Position numbers and translations under genes: made by a program. Of a stretch of 64,000 nt of DNA, positions 1-12,640 are shown in pieces. Below the pieces are notes generated by a model. That model saw only the letters and a list, made by a program, of their open reading frames with translations. It was not told the origin of the DNA and ran no database searches. Origin of the DNA: Epinephelus fuscoguttatus (lineage: Eukaryota; Chordata; Actinopteri; Perciformes; Serranidae). Numbering within the stretch: the stretch's first letter is position 1; every line of letters begins with the position of its first letter. Where the stretch lies: NCBI RefSeq assembly GCF_011397635.1, contig NC_064770.1, positions 31,768,598 to 31,832,597 on the forward strand. The letters run 5' to 3'.

Positions 1-1130
1 TACATCACAATATGAGACTGAAAGTGTCGTCATTGTTTGTGTGATCACTGCTGACGGAAGGTTGAGACAGACTCAAGCCATCACTGCTGCACTGTGACAT
101 TTTTCCAGTTTTCCAGATATCTTAGTATTGCGATCATTATATATCTGGTGTTATGGTATTATTTCATAGGATGGGAAATGTGTGTGTATCCCTAATGAGA
201 TCGACCACAAGGATAATTCCTGAATAAGACGACACATTTACATGTTGTTTTCTATATGTTCTCTGACATTTATCCTAACGATATGAGGCGGTCTTTGTGG
301 GGAGAAAAGCTTGTTTTGTGGACTAACTTTGCACTTGAATTATGCCCGTTCACTTACGTTTTAACAGGTCTGACGCTACTATGCGCCTTGGCTGTATCTA
401 GGCTAACGGCTAACATGCTAACTATTATTTTTATGTCACTAGTCACTTGAAACAAATTTAGGACGATAGGAGACAGGTTGAAATAAACCGAAATTTCCCT
501 TTAAGAATCTCTTGAGCTTCCTAAAAGTCTTTACTCTGAACAATTTTTCACCTCAGGAGCTCTTGGACCTCGTCTTAACTTTAAGGGAAAATTCTAAGAA
601 AACGTCACTGGGAGCAACTCTTTGCATTAGGAAGCTTTGTGAATACAGTCCCTGATTTGACTTGAGTATCAGTTTCACTATTTCCTGTGTGAGCCTCTCT
701 GAACAGACTCTCCATGTCAGAGGTCTGGATGCTGAGGCGTTTCCCTCCTCCCTTCTTTTCTGTGTCACCACCAAAATCTCTTCCTCGTGTTTTTTCCCTC
801 TTTCTTTTAAACCAGTGCTGCAATTATGAGTCAGATTATTAGTCAGGCTCGGAGATACTTTACGCATTGAACATCCACAGACAGCTACGGAAATGCAGAC
901 TCGTGGTTTTATTCATATTACAGTTTAGGGTCCACTTCAGCCGACTTTGGGGCTCCAAATAACCTGTTCATGTACCGTCAGAACTGATAATACGACTCAA
1001 ATTTGTGTATCAGGCTATGATAAATGGTGAAAGTTGGGCTTTTTTTAAAAGATGACATGCCTCCCAAATCTGCTGATTTAGGGGTTATGATGGTATTTAA
1101 AACAAATACAATATATTATCTTACTATATA
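1..1130. other. No gene recognised (left edge)
   Basis: I see no exon-like coding segment, RNA gene or repeat that I can name in this stretch. Short open frames at 256-450 and 553-867 have no recognisable protein features. Confidence 0.5.
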
Positions 1131-1139
1131 ATGACAAAA

Positions 1140-1142
<3 letters not shown>

Positions 1143-1200
<58 letters not shown>
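1143..1200. repeat. (TG)n microsatellite
   Basis: An uninterrupted run of TG dinucleotides of about 57 bp. Open frames crossing it encode only Cys-Val repeats and are artefacts. Confidence 0.97.
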
Positions 1201-1202
<2 letters not shown>

Positions 1203-2145
1203 CTGTTCCACGTTTTTCTCCTCACTGACTTGGTCAATCCATGTGAAATTTGGCACAGTGGTAGAGGGTCATGGGAGGATGCGAATGAAGCAATATTACA
1301 TCAATTGGCCAAAGGGGGGCGCTATAGCAACCAATTGAAATTGCAAACTTTGAATGGGCATATCTCATGCCCCGTATGTCGTAGAGACATGAAACTTTGC
1401 ACAGAGATGCCTCACCTCATGAGGAACAAATTTGCCTCAAGAACCCATAACTTCCGTTTATATAGATTTTCCACCATTTTGAATTTTTTGAAAAACACTT
1501 CAAATGGATCTCTTCCTAGGAAGTTTGAGCGATCTGCATGAAACTGGGTGAACATAATCTAGGGACCAATATCTAAAGTTCCCTCTTGGCGAAAGTTGGA
1601 AAACTTACTAAAACTGAGCTTCTATAAGACAATGAATATTGCGGAGGGCGTGGCTCATCACATAAAGGTGTAGAACATCTCAAGGGTTTCACCCATCACC
1701 ACGCAACTTTGTAGGCATATGACCACACATAATCTGAGGGGACCCCTCCATTATTGACCCCATCAAACAAAATGGGGGCGCTAGAGAGCTCATTTCTTAT
1801 CTAGGCCTAACCGCCATATGGATTTTTACTAAACTTGGTAGATATGTAGAACAGGACGCCTCAAGGTGACTGGAGAAATTTAACTCTAATTGGCAACTGG
1901 GTGGCGCTATAACAACAGGAAAATGCTTAAAAATGGCTAAAATGCAACTGATCGCTGTGGCTCCCCCTGTGGACCAATGTTGTTGTTTTTTTCTAATTTT
2001 TGGTATGACTAAGTCATGGTATGGTATGCTGTACATAATCACAGAGACTGTCAGTGTGTCATTCTGTCAGTCAGTCATTCTGTCTGTCCCATATTTTTCT
2101 ACTCACTGACGTGGTCAATCTGTGAAACTGCACATAGGCATTGAG
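1201..2145. repeat. Unclassified dispersed-type repeat with internal restart
   Basis: The block opens with a phrase at 1215-1255 (CTCACTGACTTGGTCAATC followed by a GTGAAA word) that recurs, slightly changed, at 2101-2135. The repeated unit is therefore about 890 bp. Motifs such as GGGGGCGCTA and GGCGCTATA recur at 1316, 1773 and 1911. The style is that of a high-copy fish repeat next to a TG microsatellite. I cannot assign a class. Confidence 0.5.
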
Positions 2146-2149
2146 GACT

Positions 2150-3555
2150 GGCATAGGTAGAAGGTGACAAAGCTACTAATGGGTATGGACTAGTATATTG
2201 TATTGTAATAAAATACAACCATTTAACATTGTGTTCCGCCTTTAAACCTAAATAAAAACACACAAATCCCTCCGTAGTGCTTTAAAAATGATTTGACATA
2301 CAGTCCCCTAATCCCTGAGTTTTTTTTTTTTTTTATTTTATTGAGAACAAAGTTGTTCCATAAAGTCTGTTTCCCTACAGACAAACTAACTAGCTGTTTG
2401 ACATTGGCAGAGAAGAGTTGGCAAATTTTTTTCATGGGCGCAACCCACATACTCAGCTCTGCTGCTCATTTCACAAATGCATGTTCCTTACAAATGTGGC
2501 ACCATTTCAAAGGTAAATAAACAGACTTTCCAACAGTGTAAGATTTATTGCTGAGAAGCATTGTTACAACAAAGAAATAATCTACCAAACACAAATTTCC
2601 TTACTTTTTGTGCTTAGTTTAGTTCCAATAAGCAGTCAATGCATTGTTGGCTAGTCTGACTCGTTGGATATACACTGTGGTTATAAGTCTGCCATTGGGC
2701 GGCTCATTTCTGCCGACATTCTCCCTTCTTTCCGCTATCTGTGTATTGTTTCCACATTCCCTTCACTACAGAAGACAACAACCTCTGAGCTAACAACTCA
2801 CACTTTGGATTGTGCAATGAGGCATGCCTGTTTTCTTGTTTCAGGGAATAGCTATACAGATCTGTCTACAACAAATAAAACAACTTGTGGACACACCTCT
2901 GAAAAGCTCTGACTCCATCTCACAGGACTCTCAAGCCTGCTGTTGATTCCTTTTCTGATTCATCCAGTTGGAGTTGATTTGCCACATGTTTTAACTCTGG
3001 CAGCGGCATCCATCAGTGACGGTGACCTCACATATTTACCGATCCATTCTGCGTCACAAGAGTTTCTGTCTGTGGTTTTAACGTGTCCACTGAATTCCTC
3101 CAGAGTCATGCTTCACCTTCAAGGCACTGGTTCTCTGAAGTTTGTCTTTTATTAATCACTAATGCTGAGTGCCGCCCAAGATGATTGTGATTTGTTTAAA
3201 GAAACACAAACAAGCCAGAGCATTTTTTTCCCTTCAAGCAAAAAGATATGCATTTATTCCAGACTTTTCTTTAATGCTGACACAGCGTTGTGGAGATGAA
3301 TCTGAACAGTTTTTTTTCCCTCACAAACTGTGTGGAGTTATAGACAGTATGTGTGTGCACATTCAAGCCCCTGCTACATGAGGCTCAGTTTGTTAACAGA
3401 GAGAACCACCACATGTGACCCTGCAACTATATAATCATACAGTCACATTGAGGATTCTCTCAGAAAGTATCATCAGGATTGATTCTGAGGTTAAGTTGTG
3501 GCTATCACGTCAGATGAACAGGTTTCTTTAAAATTTCAAATGAACAGTACCCCGA
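2150..3555. other. Intergenic, nothing recognised
   Basis: The region contains a short T-run near 2320-2335 and several short open frames without domain features. It lies downstream of the poly(A) signal of the first LITAF-like gene. Homology to the second duplicated block starts near 3440, matching about 15940, and marks the approximate left edge of the duplication. Confidence 0.45.
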
Positions 3556-3576
3556 AACATAAAGTATTTGATCAAC

Positions 3577-3582
3577 TTTATT
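3577..3582 (-). promoter_or_regulatory. Poly(A) signal AATAAA of LITAF-like copy 1
   Basis: TTTATT on the plus strand reads AATAAA on the minus strand, about 385 nt after the stop codon at 3965. The same hexamer in the same local context is present downstream of copy 2 at 16078-16083. This supports a 3' UTR of roughly 390-410 nt. Confidence 0.6.
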
Positions 3583-3964
3583 TACAGTCCTTCATTTTTA
3601 ACATCGTAATATTTGCAGAAGTTTCTGAAAAGGAAAATAAGGAAAGATTGTTTTTCTGTTGGAATGAGACAAAAATAAAACGGCTCCCAAAAAGTGCATG
3701 GAGTGTGCTTGATATAATAATAATAATAAAAAAAAAGTGAGCACATAATATATAAGCTCTGACAACACAACGACTCCCAGTCTGTTTCCTAATTATATGA
3801 TGTTTGATTTACTTCGGCCAACGCACTGGCTCATCCATAGAAATAATCTACACTTAAATTGCGACCTTTCTCTGTCAGTTTCATAAAAATGGTGCAGCTG
3901 ATAAGACAAAGGTAACAGCATGTTATTTCTTATTTCTATGGCTCCATTTCTGCCCTCATGTTGG

Positions 3965-5989
3965 TCATTTACAGCATTTTCTCTTTTCAACGTGCAGCAC
4001 TTTGTTGCAGCGGGGGCACGTGTGGTACGCATCCTTGAACTTATTCATGAAGAAAGGAATCAGGCAGCAGCACAGGACTAACCTGCAAAACACACACACA
4101 CACACACAGAGTTAGTGTCATGTGGCTGTATGCAAGAATTTGCTTTGTTTTGACCATTATGCATTTGTAATTTCGATCACTTTTTATGAAATGATTGTGG
4201 TGTGGAGGACGGTTCAATCTTATATTTGATTTTAGAAGAAAGCAAAACCTCTCCTATTGTTGTTTTGATCTAATTTTGTTGTTGGAAATAAAGCCTGGTG
4301 CAGAGACAGGGTTGTGGTCCTTTGCATATGGCAAAATGCATCTCAGTTGCTTTTTTGAGATTTATATCTTCATTTTTGAGAGAGAGCCGCTGTCCCAAAA
4401 AAATGAGACTACCCTCCCTTCAGCAAAAACAGAAAGTAAAATATCCTCCACCTTTTCTGACCCCCAGTACATTTACAAAAAATACATTTACAAAAATATA
4501 TTTACAAAAAAATGCATTTACAAAAATATATTTACAAAAAACATTTACAAAAAATACATTTACAAAAATATATTTACAAAAAAATGCATTTACAAAAATA
4601 TATTTACAAAAATACATTTACAAAAATGAATTTACAAAAATATATTTTCAAAAAACATTTACAAAAAATATATTTTCAAAAAACATTTACAAAAAATGTA
4701 TTTACAAAAATATATTTACAAAAAGGCCAGCAGTGCCGAGAGTATCACCTTGAATATCACATGACTGAAACATCAAGTTAAAAATGTCATAATGACATGC
4801 AAATTCAAGGTGAAATTGTAAAGAATATATTTTTATAATTCATATATTTAAAAAAAAAAAAATCAAAAAGAAAAATGTAATAAATGTGTCATTTTGTACT
4901 GGTTTTGCAGTGTGCTGTACTAGGTTTCTGTAGAGTTACATGTGTTATCACATGATCTGTTGGGCAGCCACCATTGGTTGTACGTATAGAGGTGTGTCTC
5001 CTTATCTTGTTCATGTCTGATGACGGGCTGGTGCCTGAAACGTCACATGTGGTGATGCGACAATAAAAAGCCTTAACAACTAAAGGGATTCTGTTGACAG
5101 GAACATTGTCAGAGGGCTTTTATTTTGAAATGGAAATAGGAAAAGTTGACATTTCTTCATATCTGTGAGAGATATAGACACTGAAACTAGTTAAAGGTGG
5201 TTTAATGTCAGCAGTAATGTCATCTGCCGCACCATGCCTGAGCAGCACCGCTCATGCAGGCAGTGTGGCTGCTCTAACCTAAAATGGATGGTGAAATAAA
5301 TATGAGTTTCCATGATGCACAAGCGCTGCTCACAAAGGCAGTGTGGCCCAGACTTAACAGTGTATGTGGTGTAAGAAGGTCTGAACTACGTTACCAGGCC
5401 CTGAAGTGCACACTTACCCGCAGCAGATGAAGAGTAGGCACATCAGCCAGGCATAGGTCCCTGCTTTGTAGGTGACATTGGTCATGACCTGCTGCTGGCA
5501 GGAGGTGCAGGTCGTCATGCCGGGAGAATCCCCCAGCGCCCCATCGTAGCTCACAAATCTCTTTTTGCCATCTCCATCACCGAGGTTGCCTCCTCCGCTG
5601 GTGTACACTGATGGAGGGAGAAGTAGAAAGTGAGGATGAGAAAACAAGAGGGAAACAGAAGAGTTATTAAACCTGTATTAGAGTTAGGTTTTTTTGATGT
5701 GTGTTTCCAGGAAGTGTAACATCAGGTGTGAGTTTACCTGGCGTGGCATTCGCGCTCCCCACTGTGCTTTCGGGAGGGGTGAATGGGCTGTGGACGTGGT
5801 AAACTGACACCGGCCTCTGAGGCACGTCACCTGGACGAGAAGAAGAAGAGGAAAGACGGAAAAAGCGGAGGAGAAGAGACGGAAACAATTTGGTGAGCCA
5901 ATCTGATGATGATAATGATGATGATATGTGAGCATGGTGTGTTCAGGCTTACCTAAGTAGGGAGGTGGGTTGGTTTCACTATCTCCCAT
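3965..5989 (-). CDS. LITAF-domain protein, copy 1 (145 aa, four coding exons)
   Basis: Exons on the minus strand are 5989-5953, 5830-5738, 5607-5418 and 4082-3965, all with GT-AG borders and matching phases. They total 438 nt including the stop. The protein starts MGDSETNPPPYLG, so a PPxY motif lies at the N-terminus, followed by a Pro/Ser-rich linker (about 14-75). A LITAF domain follows: CxxC at Cys77/Cys80, a hydrophobic Cys-rich segment at about 95-119, and HTCPRC with Cys129/Cys132. LITAF-family proteins sit on the cytosolic face of late endosomes and lysosomes, bind zinc through the two CxxC knuckles, insert the hydrophobic hairpin in the membrane, and recruit NEDD4-type WW ligases through PPxY. 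A noncoding first exon lies at about 13060-13190. This is one of a tandem pair. LITAF versus a LITAF-like paralogue cannot be decided here. Confidence 0.88.
4087..4109. repeat. Short (CA)n tract
   Basis: An AC dinucleotide run lies just inside the intron upstream of the last coding exon of copy 1. A shorter run occupies the same place in copy 2 (16579-16592), so the tract predates the duplication. Confidence 0.8.
4466..4727. repeat. Short-period array of ATTTACAAAAA units
   Basis: About 15 imperfect copies of a 15-18 bp unit (ATTTACAAAAA plus a variable TAT/ATGC spacer) lie within the third coding-region intron of LITAF-like copy 1. Copy 2 lacks the array at the matching position, so it arose after the duplication or was lost from copy 2. 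Long open frames across it (repeated YKNIFTK-type peptides) come from the repeat and are not genes. Confidence 0.9.
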
Positions 5990-6732
5990 TGTGCTGCGGA
6001 GAAAGAGCACAGTAAGAAAAAGACTGCTACAAATGGATCGTCCTTTTCATTAGCAGTGTGAAACATACCGAAGATCTCTCTCAGAACTTTTACAATACAT
6101 TCCCATGCACCCCCTCCCTCATGCGACAAATGCAATGCTGCTTTCTACCGTTAGATGGAGCCAAAGTCTGGCTAAACCATCTGTCAGGGCTCTCATGGAC
6201 ACCTCTGTCGATTAGTTGTCGGCACAGGGTGCTCATACTGCCTTGTACGGATGTTTCTTGTCAGTATAGGTGGGAGACACCAGGGCGGGACTCTGCCTGG
6301 GGTGTAATGACTGACATGTTTCAAATCTTTACTCAGCCTCCTTGTCTGTTCACACTCAAAATGCTTTGAGGACTGCTGAGACGACGCAGTCAGAGCGACG
6401 ATGATCTATCCAAAAAGTCTAAATCACCCCTGACTCCTTTCTCATTTTTCTGTTTTCGCTCATGTTTCATTGGTGTTAGAATTGTCGTCTTCTTTTTTGT
6501 TAATTTGACCGCAATACTACTTGGAAAATTGGATTACACAAGAACACGCGACAGCATTCTGTATCAAACAAAACAGTGGTTATATTCATGCTGCATCGTT
6601 CCTGTGAAGCCTTGTGCACGCTAAATGGCGGACTCCGCCACCAACAATGAAAACTACAATACAGAGAGTCATATTCATTGAATTTCTATTGTCTAAAATC
6701 TGCCAAACATAAATACTATCAAAAACAGGCCT

Positions 6733-7225
6733 TCACTTGATTTAGTGGCATCTTAGGTTTCAACCAGCTAGAACATCTCCCAGTTAGAATTCCCTCAGTG
6801 TTCAGGAGGTTTTAACTGGGAGCCGAACTATCCACAGAGGTCTCTTACTCTCCACAACAAACAAACCAGGTGATTAAACCAGTAAAAACACTGAATAAGC
6901 AGTTTCATGTTAAAAATCAGTGTTTTTCCAATGCTGTTTGGCTCATTGTGGAGGGGCTGCTAACTACGGTGGCTGATGCAACACCACCCTATCTGGAGCC
7001 AGTGCTTGGTTTGTCCATTCTGGGCTTCTGTAGAAACATGGCAGTGCAATGTGGTGATCTCTGTAGACGAGGACCTGCTCCCTATGTAGGTTTAAATGGC
7101 TCATTCTCAAGTAAAGAAAACATAATGATTCTTATTTTCAGGTGATTATACACTAAAGAAAATATACTTATTATATTCCATTTCTGCCAATATATCTCCC
7201 TAAATCCTGCACACTGGATCTTTGA
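6733..7225 (+). repeat. Dispersed TIR-type repeat, plus orientation
   Basis: The block begins near GATTTAGTGGCATCT and ends near CCTGCACACTGGATC. It carries marker phrases such as CCAGTGCTTGG and CTGCTCCCTATGTAGG. A copy in reverse orientation lies at about 10280-10680, and a further partial relative at 25237-25500. Short similar ends suggest a non-autonomous DNA transposon, but I could not delimit a target-site duplication. Confidence 0.6.
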
Positions 7226-7593
7226 TTTTGAGAATTATATCTTTAAGATGGACTCTTACAACATGACATCCCACTAAAGAGTCATAAAAACCTTAACAAG
7301 TCGAGTTAAACATGAACGCTTTGATTAAAGACCCAACTACTGGTTGAATGTCTGTCCATAATAAGACGGCCCTGTCAGTCCGGACGACTGACAGTAATTA
7401 CAGTTATTACTCTTCAGCTCAGGATCTGGATGACCTAACTATGTCTGTGTGCAACATGACCTCATTAAAAGATAATTAGCATTCATGTCATGTGAGACCA
7501 ATCAGACACGCAGTGCCTCAGTATCACTTCATAATGAGGTCACCACAGAGTGGGGAACAGATTTTCTTCCCAGTGTATAGAGAACACTGAATG

Positions 7594-7594
<1 letters not shown>

Positions 7595-7635
<41 letters not shown>

Positions 7636-7636
7636 G
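7595..7636. repeat. (ATT)n microsatellite
   Basis: About 13 ATT/TTA trinucleotide units in the long first intron of LITAF-like copy 1. Confidence 0.95.
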
Positions 7637-7794
7637 TTACTATAATTCTTGTAGCTTTGAAGTGATATACATATTTTGAGATTTTGTACTTCTTGGAGAG
7701 ATTTGTTTTGATGGATTCATACAGTTATGTCATGACGTCATGATGTCATGAGTAGTACGTTTAATCTGCTCGCTTAATCAAGAGATCAATAACT

Positions 7795-8010
7795 TAGGCC
7801 ACCCAGTGGATCAGTGGCTATGTCCTTGCCCCAGCGGCTGTGGGTTTGACTCCAGCTCATGGCCCCGTGCTGCATGTCATTCCCTCTCATGCTCAACCTG
7901 TCCTGTCCCAAGCCATAATAATCATCCCATAGTGCCCTGATACACCACGTTTGTTGCCATATTTTTTGAGGTGTGTCCCACACTGTTGGCACTAGTTGGC
8001 CTTTGTTGTC
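7795..8010 (+). mobile_element. tRNA-derived SINE (probable)
   Basis: An A-box-like stretch (GGATCAGTGGCTATG, about 7809) is followed about 35 bp later by a B-box-like GGTTTGACTCC (7842-7852). A body beginning TGCTGCATGTCATTCCC follows. That order and spacing are those of a tRNA-headed SINE transcribed by RNA polymerase III. Confidence 0.55.
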
Positions 8011-8254
8011 TTTTTTTTCACCCAAATCAGCATTTTGAATCAGCGTCGGAGATGTTAGGGCCCGTCGGTGAATGAAATCACTCTAATTGACAGCTCAGCC
8101 CAGCGCACAAGAAGAGAAACTGAAGTGAGGAAAGTAAACAACCACTGGGGTGTGCAATTGAAACAAACTTGCTATACTAGCTTTGATATTGTTTTTAGCA
8201 ATTGAGCTCTTTAGCAGAAAAAAATCAGAATTGTTTGTTATTGTTTGCTAGCAT

Positions 8255-8477
8255 GGTCAACGGTAAATAGACCTGCACTTGCGACTTCTCAAAGCACTTT
8301 AACATTCATCCATACACACACACTGGGTGATACTACCACCTTAAGCACACTTACATGCTGATGGAACATTTTGGGTTCTTGCCCAAGGATGCTGCGACTT
8401 GTGGAGCTGGGGATCGAACCACCAATCTTCCAATTAGTGGACGACCTGCTCTACCTACTGAGGCACAGTTGCCCAGT
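8255..8477 (-). mobile_element. tRNA-derived SINE (minus strand)
   Basis: Read on the minus strand, the block begins with an A-box-like CAGTAGGTAGAGCAGG. A near-perfect B box, GGTTCGATCC, follows, and then a body reading TTGGGCAAGAACCCAAAAT. A related body lies at about 14900-15010, where the phrase CTTGCCCAAGGAT is shared. Confidence 0.65.
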
Positions 8478-8479
8478 AA

Positions 8480-10185
8480 ATATCTTTTGTTCCTTCAAGA
8501 TCAGGTTGTTTTGTTAATGTGCTAACTAGTGTCTTGAATCTGTCCTGCTGGTCTTCTGCTGGTTTTCCTTTTTTAATGACAAACTATGGCAACCTCCTGG
8601 TGCAGAGAGTTATTTTCTCTCACACAGGTGCAGAATACACGTGCTTGTTGGCCTATTATTCGGTGCAACTTTTTGGCCGAGGCGCAGGTGATGTGAAGTG
8701 ATGCACAGTCAGCCTGCGTTGCCACAAGTTCTTTGATGTCGGATGGGCCCATGCAGGAGAAACCCACCTAAAAGTTGCTCGTCTTTTGTCTCCCTTTTCT
8801 CGTTATGTCTCTCTGTCCATGATAACAAACACAAAAACCCTCTAGCATGACTAAGCATTCATTTTCCCACACAGCACACGGTGCACACACTTGACTATCA
8901 TGTAACATCCTCTCTGTCTAACTCTCCCACATAACACGCTACCTGACCTCTCTTTTCCACCTACACACACACTTTCCCCCCGCCATACATTACATGCACT
9001 GAGGTGTTGCCATAGTTCATCACGAGGAGATGACAGACAGTTTCATAGTCTCACACACACACACCCCCCCACACACACAGGGCCTGTATACACCCATATG
9101 TTGGTGCAGGAATGCGACCGAGCTGCATGTTTCTGTGTGTGTGTTGCAGGCCGAGGGTGTGTCGCCACTGCCTCGCACTAATCTCTCTGAAATCTGTTGA
9201 GTGAGCTCATCTGAGGGACAAAAAACCTGACATCATGTTGACAGTTTTTATTTAAAAAGTGATGACTGAATATACCCGAACAAGAAAACTGGGAAATTAC
9301 TACACTGTTTTTCCAAAATGTGTTTCTCCACAGCTTCATATCTTTCAGCCTGATTCTCAGCAGCAGCCTGTGTCTGTTTTGATGAAGAGCTACAGTAAAG
9401 GCTGACTGTCAGAGTGGAAGCACTGGTCTTGGATAACTGGCTGAGTTGCTCTGTCGCTCACTGGCTGTGTTCCACTGTGCTCTGAGCAGCTGTTGCGGCA
9501 CTAATTGGAAACTTTGGGCGTGTTGGATTCAGGTTAGTCAAGGAAGTAGTCGCTTCCAGCCACCTCAGATTCCTGTTTTTCTATGATTGTTTAACCTGTT
9601 TTTTTTTTAATCTCAGTGAGCTGTAGCAGTCATGGTGCTTTCAAGACCTCTTTGGAAAAAAAAGACCTCAGTTTAAAAAGTATAAATCCAATCACAACAG
9701 TGTTTCTATCGCCAAACAAGTACAAGTAGCAGACCCAAATCGTTGCTCTGCTGTTGTTTCTGACATCGGACAGGACATAACTCTTCTGATAGAGGCAGCG
9801 TTTGGGTGCGGCTTCTGAAAAATCCATCTGCAACATTGCAGAGATACTTTAAAGCCACAAAGGGGGAAATTTAGAGGCTGCTGATCAAACAATGCATCGT
9901 CTGTGAGAGCAGACCGAAGCACATGACCTCGGCTCAGACGGCAAGTGCTTTCTCTGAAGCTTCATCACTGAGGCAGGTGTCTGGGAGGAAGAACTGGGTG
10001 CGACTGATCGAGAAACGTGGCCCAGTTTATGAGCCAGTTGTGAAGCATGACTCCCATCCATCTTATTCTGATGACAAAGTAAAGGAACCTCCCAAAGCAA
10101 GTGGATGAGTTAAACATGAGTGATTCACCATTCAGCTTTTTACAGTGTAATTATAGAGCGCAAAATTAGGACATGGGGTGCTTTT
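8480..10185. other. Intronic sequence of LITAF-like copy 1, no further gene
   Basis: Only low-information sequence is visible, including AC-rich stretches near 8960-9080. Parts of 9960-10120 reappear at 20860-20955 in the second duplicated block (shared phrase TCCCAAAGCAAGTGGATGAG). This block is therefore ancestral to the duplication and not newly inserted. Confidence 0.5.
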
Positions 10186-10280
10186 GATTTGAGATAAATA
10201 ATAATAATGATAATGATAGGGTGTTTTACAAAGATTTCATAAATGATACCACACCAGTTCTCTATAGATTGGATTCATGT

Positions 10281-10680
10281 CTTGAATATCTAGTGTTAAG
10301 GATTCAGGAGGATATATTGGCAGAAATGATGTATAGATGTAGATATACCCAAAAATGAGAATCATAGTGCTTTGTTACCTTAGAGTGAGCCGTTTATATC
10401 TACATAGGGAGCAGGCCCATGTTTCTACAGTGGCCCAGAATGGACAAACCAAGCACTTGCACTGATTAGAGCCACCCTTGTTAGCTGCCCCTCTGCAACG
10501 AGCCAAACAGCAGTGGAAAAACACTGATTTTTAACATGAAACTGCTTTATTCAGTGTTTCTACCAGTTTAAATCACTGTGTCTGTTTGTTTTGGAGAGGA
10601 AGAGACCTCTATGGATAATTCAGCTCCTGGTAAAAACCTCCCAAACATCTAGATCTTAAGTTATCAGAGAATAAAGGTGA
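10281..10680 (-). repeat. Dispersed TIR-type repeat, reverse copy of 6733-7225
   Basis: Phrases are the reverse complement of the upstream copy: GGATATATTGGCAGAAATG, GGGAGCAGGCCCATG, and AATGGACAAACCAAGCACTTG. With 6733-7225 it forms an inverted pair about 3 kb apart inside one intron. Confidence 0.65.
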
Positions 10681-11039
10681 GAACACGTTAGCAGGTGCTG
10701 GGCTAGTTGCCTGCCTTTTTAGCTTCTACTGAGCCACAGTTCCTCCAGCAGAGTGGTGACACCTCGGAGCAGGTGTAATGAAATGCGTACTAAGACTCTT
10801 ACGGCCACAACTTTTGTCCAGACATCTTCTGGAATGAAGCTGTTTCCCATTTTTGTTTAATGTAAGTAGTACTTGCTTTATTAACCCTCTAAAGTCCCAC
10901 ATATAGTCTTGAAATTACTTTAAGTCCTGAAACTGTCCCAACGGCACCGATAAAAGCTTTTCAAAGGTTGTTTTAAAAAGCCTTTTACTCCCTAACATGG
11001 ACTTTTAGCTGATTACTTGGTGTTATATTATAATAAAAG

Positions 11040-12640
11040 CTGTTTTTTCCCAGAGAGACAACGTTGAGTTCAGCGAAACTCGCTCTCTCTGATCCCAAGC
11101 AGGATGACTTTTCATTCCGGCAGGTTAACACCCTGAAACATCTGAGTCATGGGTGTGGCCTTACTGTATGTGGCATCTGTGCTGGTCAAACCTGACTGTC
11201 GCTCTCTGTCTCTTTGTGTCTTTGTGTGTTTGTGGAGAGAGGAAGAGCGATACAGAGGAACGTTGTCATCATGTTTGCACTCATGATGCATTTTAATGAT
11301 CAGCTGACGAAGGACGGGGGCAATTTAGAAGTGGAAATTACCCAATCTCACACTTTAGAGTGAGACGTGGAGATAATTCAGCAGCTGTTGAGAATAAGTT
11401 GAACTCATTTAGAGCTCAAAAGTTCAACCAAATGTTTTTTTCCTAACTTGAGCCTTTAATTTTCAGTCCGGCCTCGATTCTGATCTGAACTCAAACCAGC
11501 CAAAAACTATACATACTAATATACTATATATTTTTGCGATCAATTGTTTAATGTTTATATTGTAGGCGGGAAAGGCAGTGTTGCAGTCAAAAATGTGAAA
11601 CGATACAAGAAAAAATTTGACATTTCTCTGCCCCCTCTCATTTCCCTTGTTCGCTTTCCCCTGATCCCGTCCACCCTGACCCGATAAACCCTGACAAGGA
11701 GAGACCATAGTGCCGCAACTGCAAATACAAGTAGCTTAGTCAAGTAAGACAGATATTGACTAACAATCACAACTGTCTTCGTAATTATTATCACCATCAT
11801 ACAAGACAATGTACATGTACTTAGAACAGGCACAAACCAAAAACATGCAAAAAAAAAAATAAAATAAATAAAATAAGATAAAATAAAATGAAATGAAATG
11901 AAATAAATGATTAATATTAATATTAAAAATTCTTTGACATATATGTGACTGTAAGACAAAGAGAAATACTAACCATGTTTTAGCACAAAGAAAACATCAA
12001 AATCTCAAACACTTGAATTTGATGTCAAATTAAATAGCTTAAACAAAAGCGACTCAAGTATCAGATTAAGTCAGATATCAGAGTGAGTTTTTGTTAAATT
12101 TTGAAGAGCGACGTGTCAGTTGTTTTGAGTTTTTCATATTTGATGTATTGCCTCGCCCCTCCATCCCTTACGTTGATTTTTTGTTCGACGTTATTGTGTC
12201 TCAGCACCACTTTCAGAAAGATACAGTCATTGGTTTTATGTATAGCGTTACAACTTAAGAGCTAAACCTTCTTTCTCTGACTCTGACAGCATCAAACAAA
12301 CCAACACCTATGTAAATCATGTTTTATCCTACTGTCACTGATACCACTATAGAGCTGCTACTATGACGACAACCTCCCATACCATTATAGTCACTACTGC
12401 TGGAGTCCGTTACAGTAACATTAATTGTGATCGACAGCAGATCCTGTCTCTTTAAAAACACAATGTTACAGTCCCAAGCAGGAATAACCAGACACATGTA
12501 CATGCACTCAGAGCTTAATGCCCTAATAGTGGTTCAGCTGAATGGCACGTTCACTTTAAATCTGGAAATACCAGAGTATTGTGAGCCTCTGAACAAGAGC
12601 TGCATGCACCCTGGGCTACACCTATAGCTGTACATACACT
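11040..12640. other. Blocks conserved between the two duplicated units (intronic)
   Basis: Segments 11055-11420 and 12424-12640 align by eye with 21025-21420 and 22236-22400. Shared words include GTATGTGGCATCTGTGCT, GGTTAACACC and CACTTTAAATCTGGAAATACC. An AAATAAAATG-type simple stretch at 11850-11910 is specific to this copy. No coding exon is visible. The conserved pieces may hold regulatory elements of the LITAF-like genes or may simply reflect incomplete divergence. Confidence 0.5.

Noticed and set aside
1131-1541. 136-codon open frame with a Cys-Val run
   Set aside because: The N-terminal part is a translated (TG)n microsatellite and the rest lies in a repeat. No domain is recognisable.
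4195-4781. Long overlapping frames with repeated YKNIFTK / FTKNTFTK peptides
   Set aside because: They are translations of the ATTTACAAAAA array in an intron. Every frame is open because the unit lacks stop codons.
7842-8420. Genuine tRNA genes
   Set aside because: A-box and B-box words are present but the cloverleaf cannot be completed and a SINE body follows, so these are tRNA-derived SINEs.
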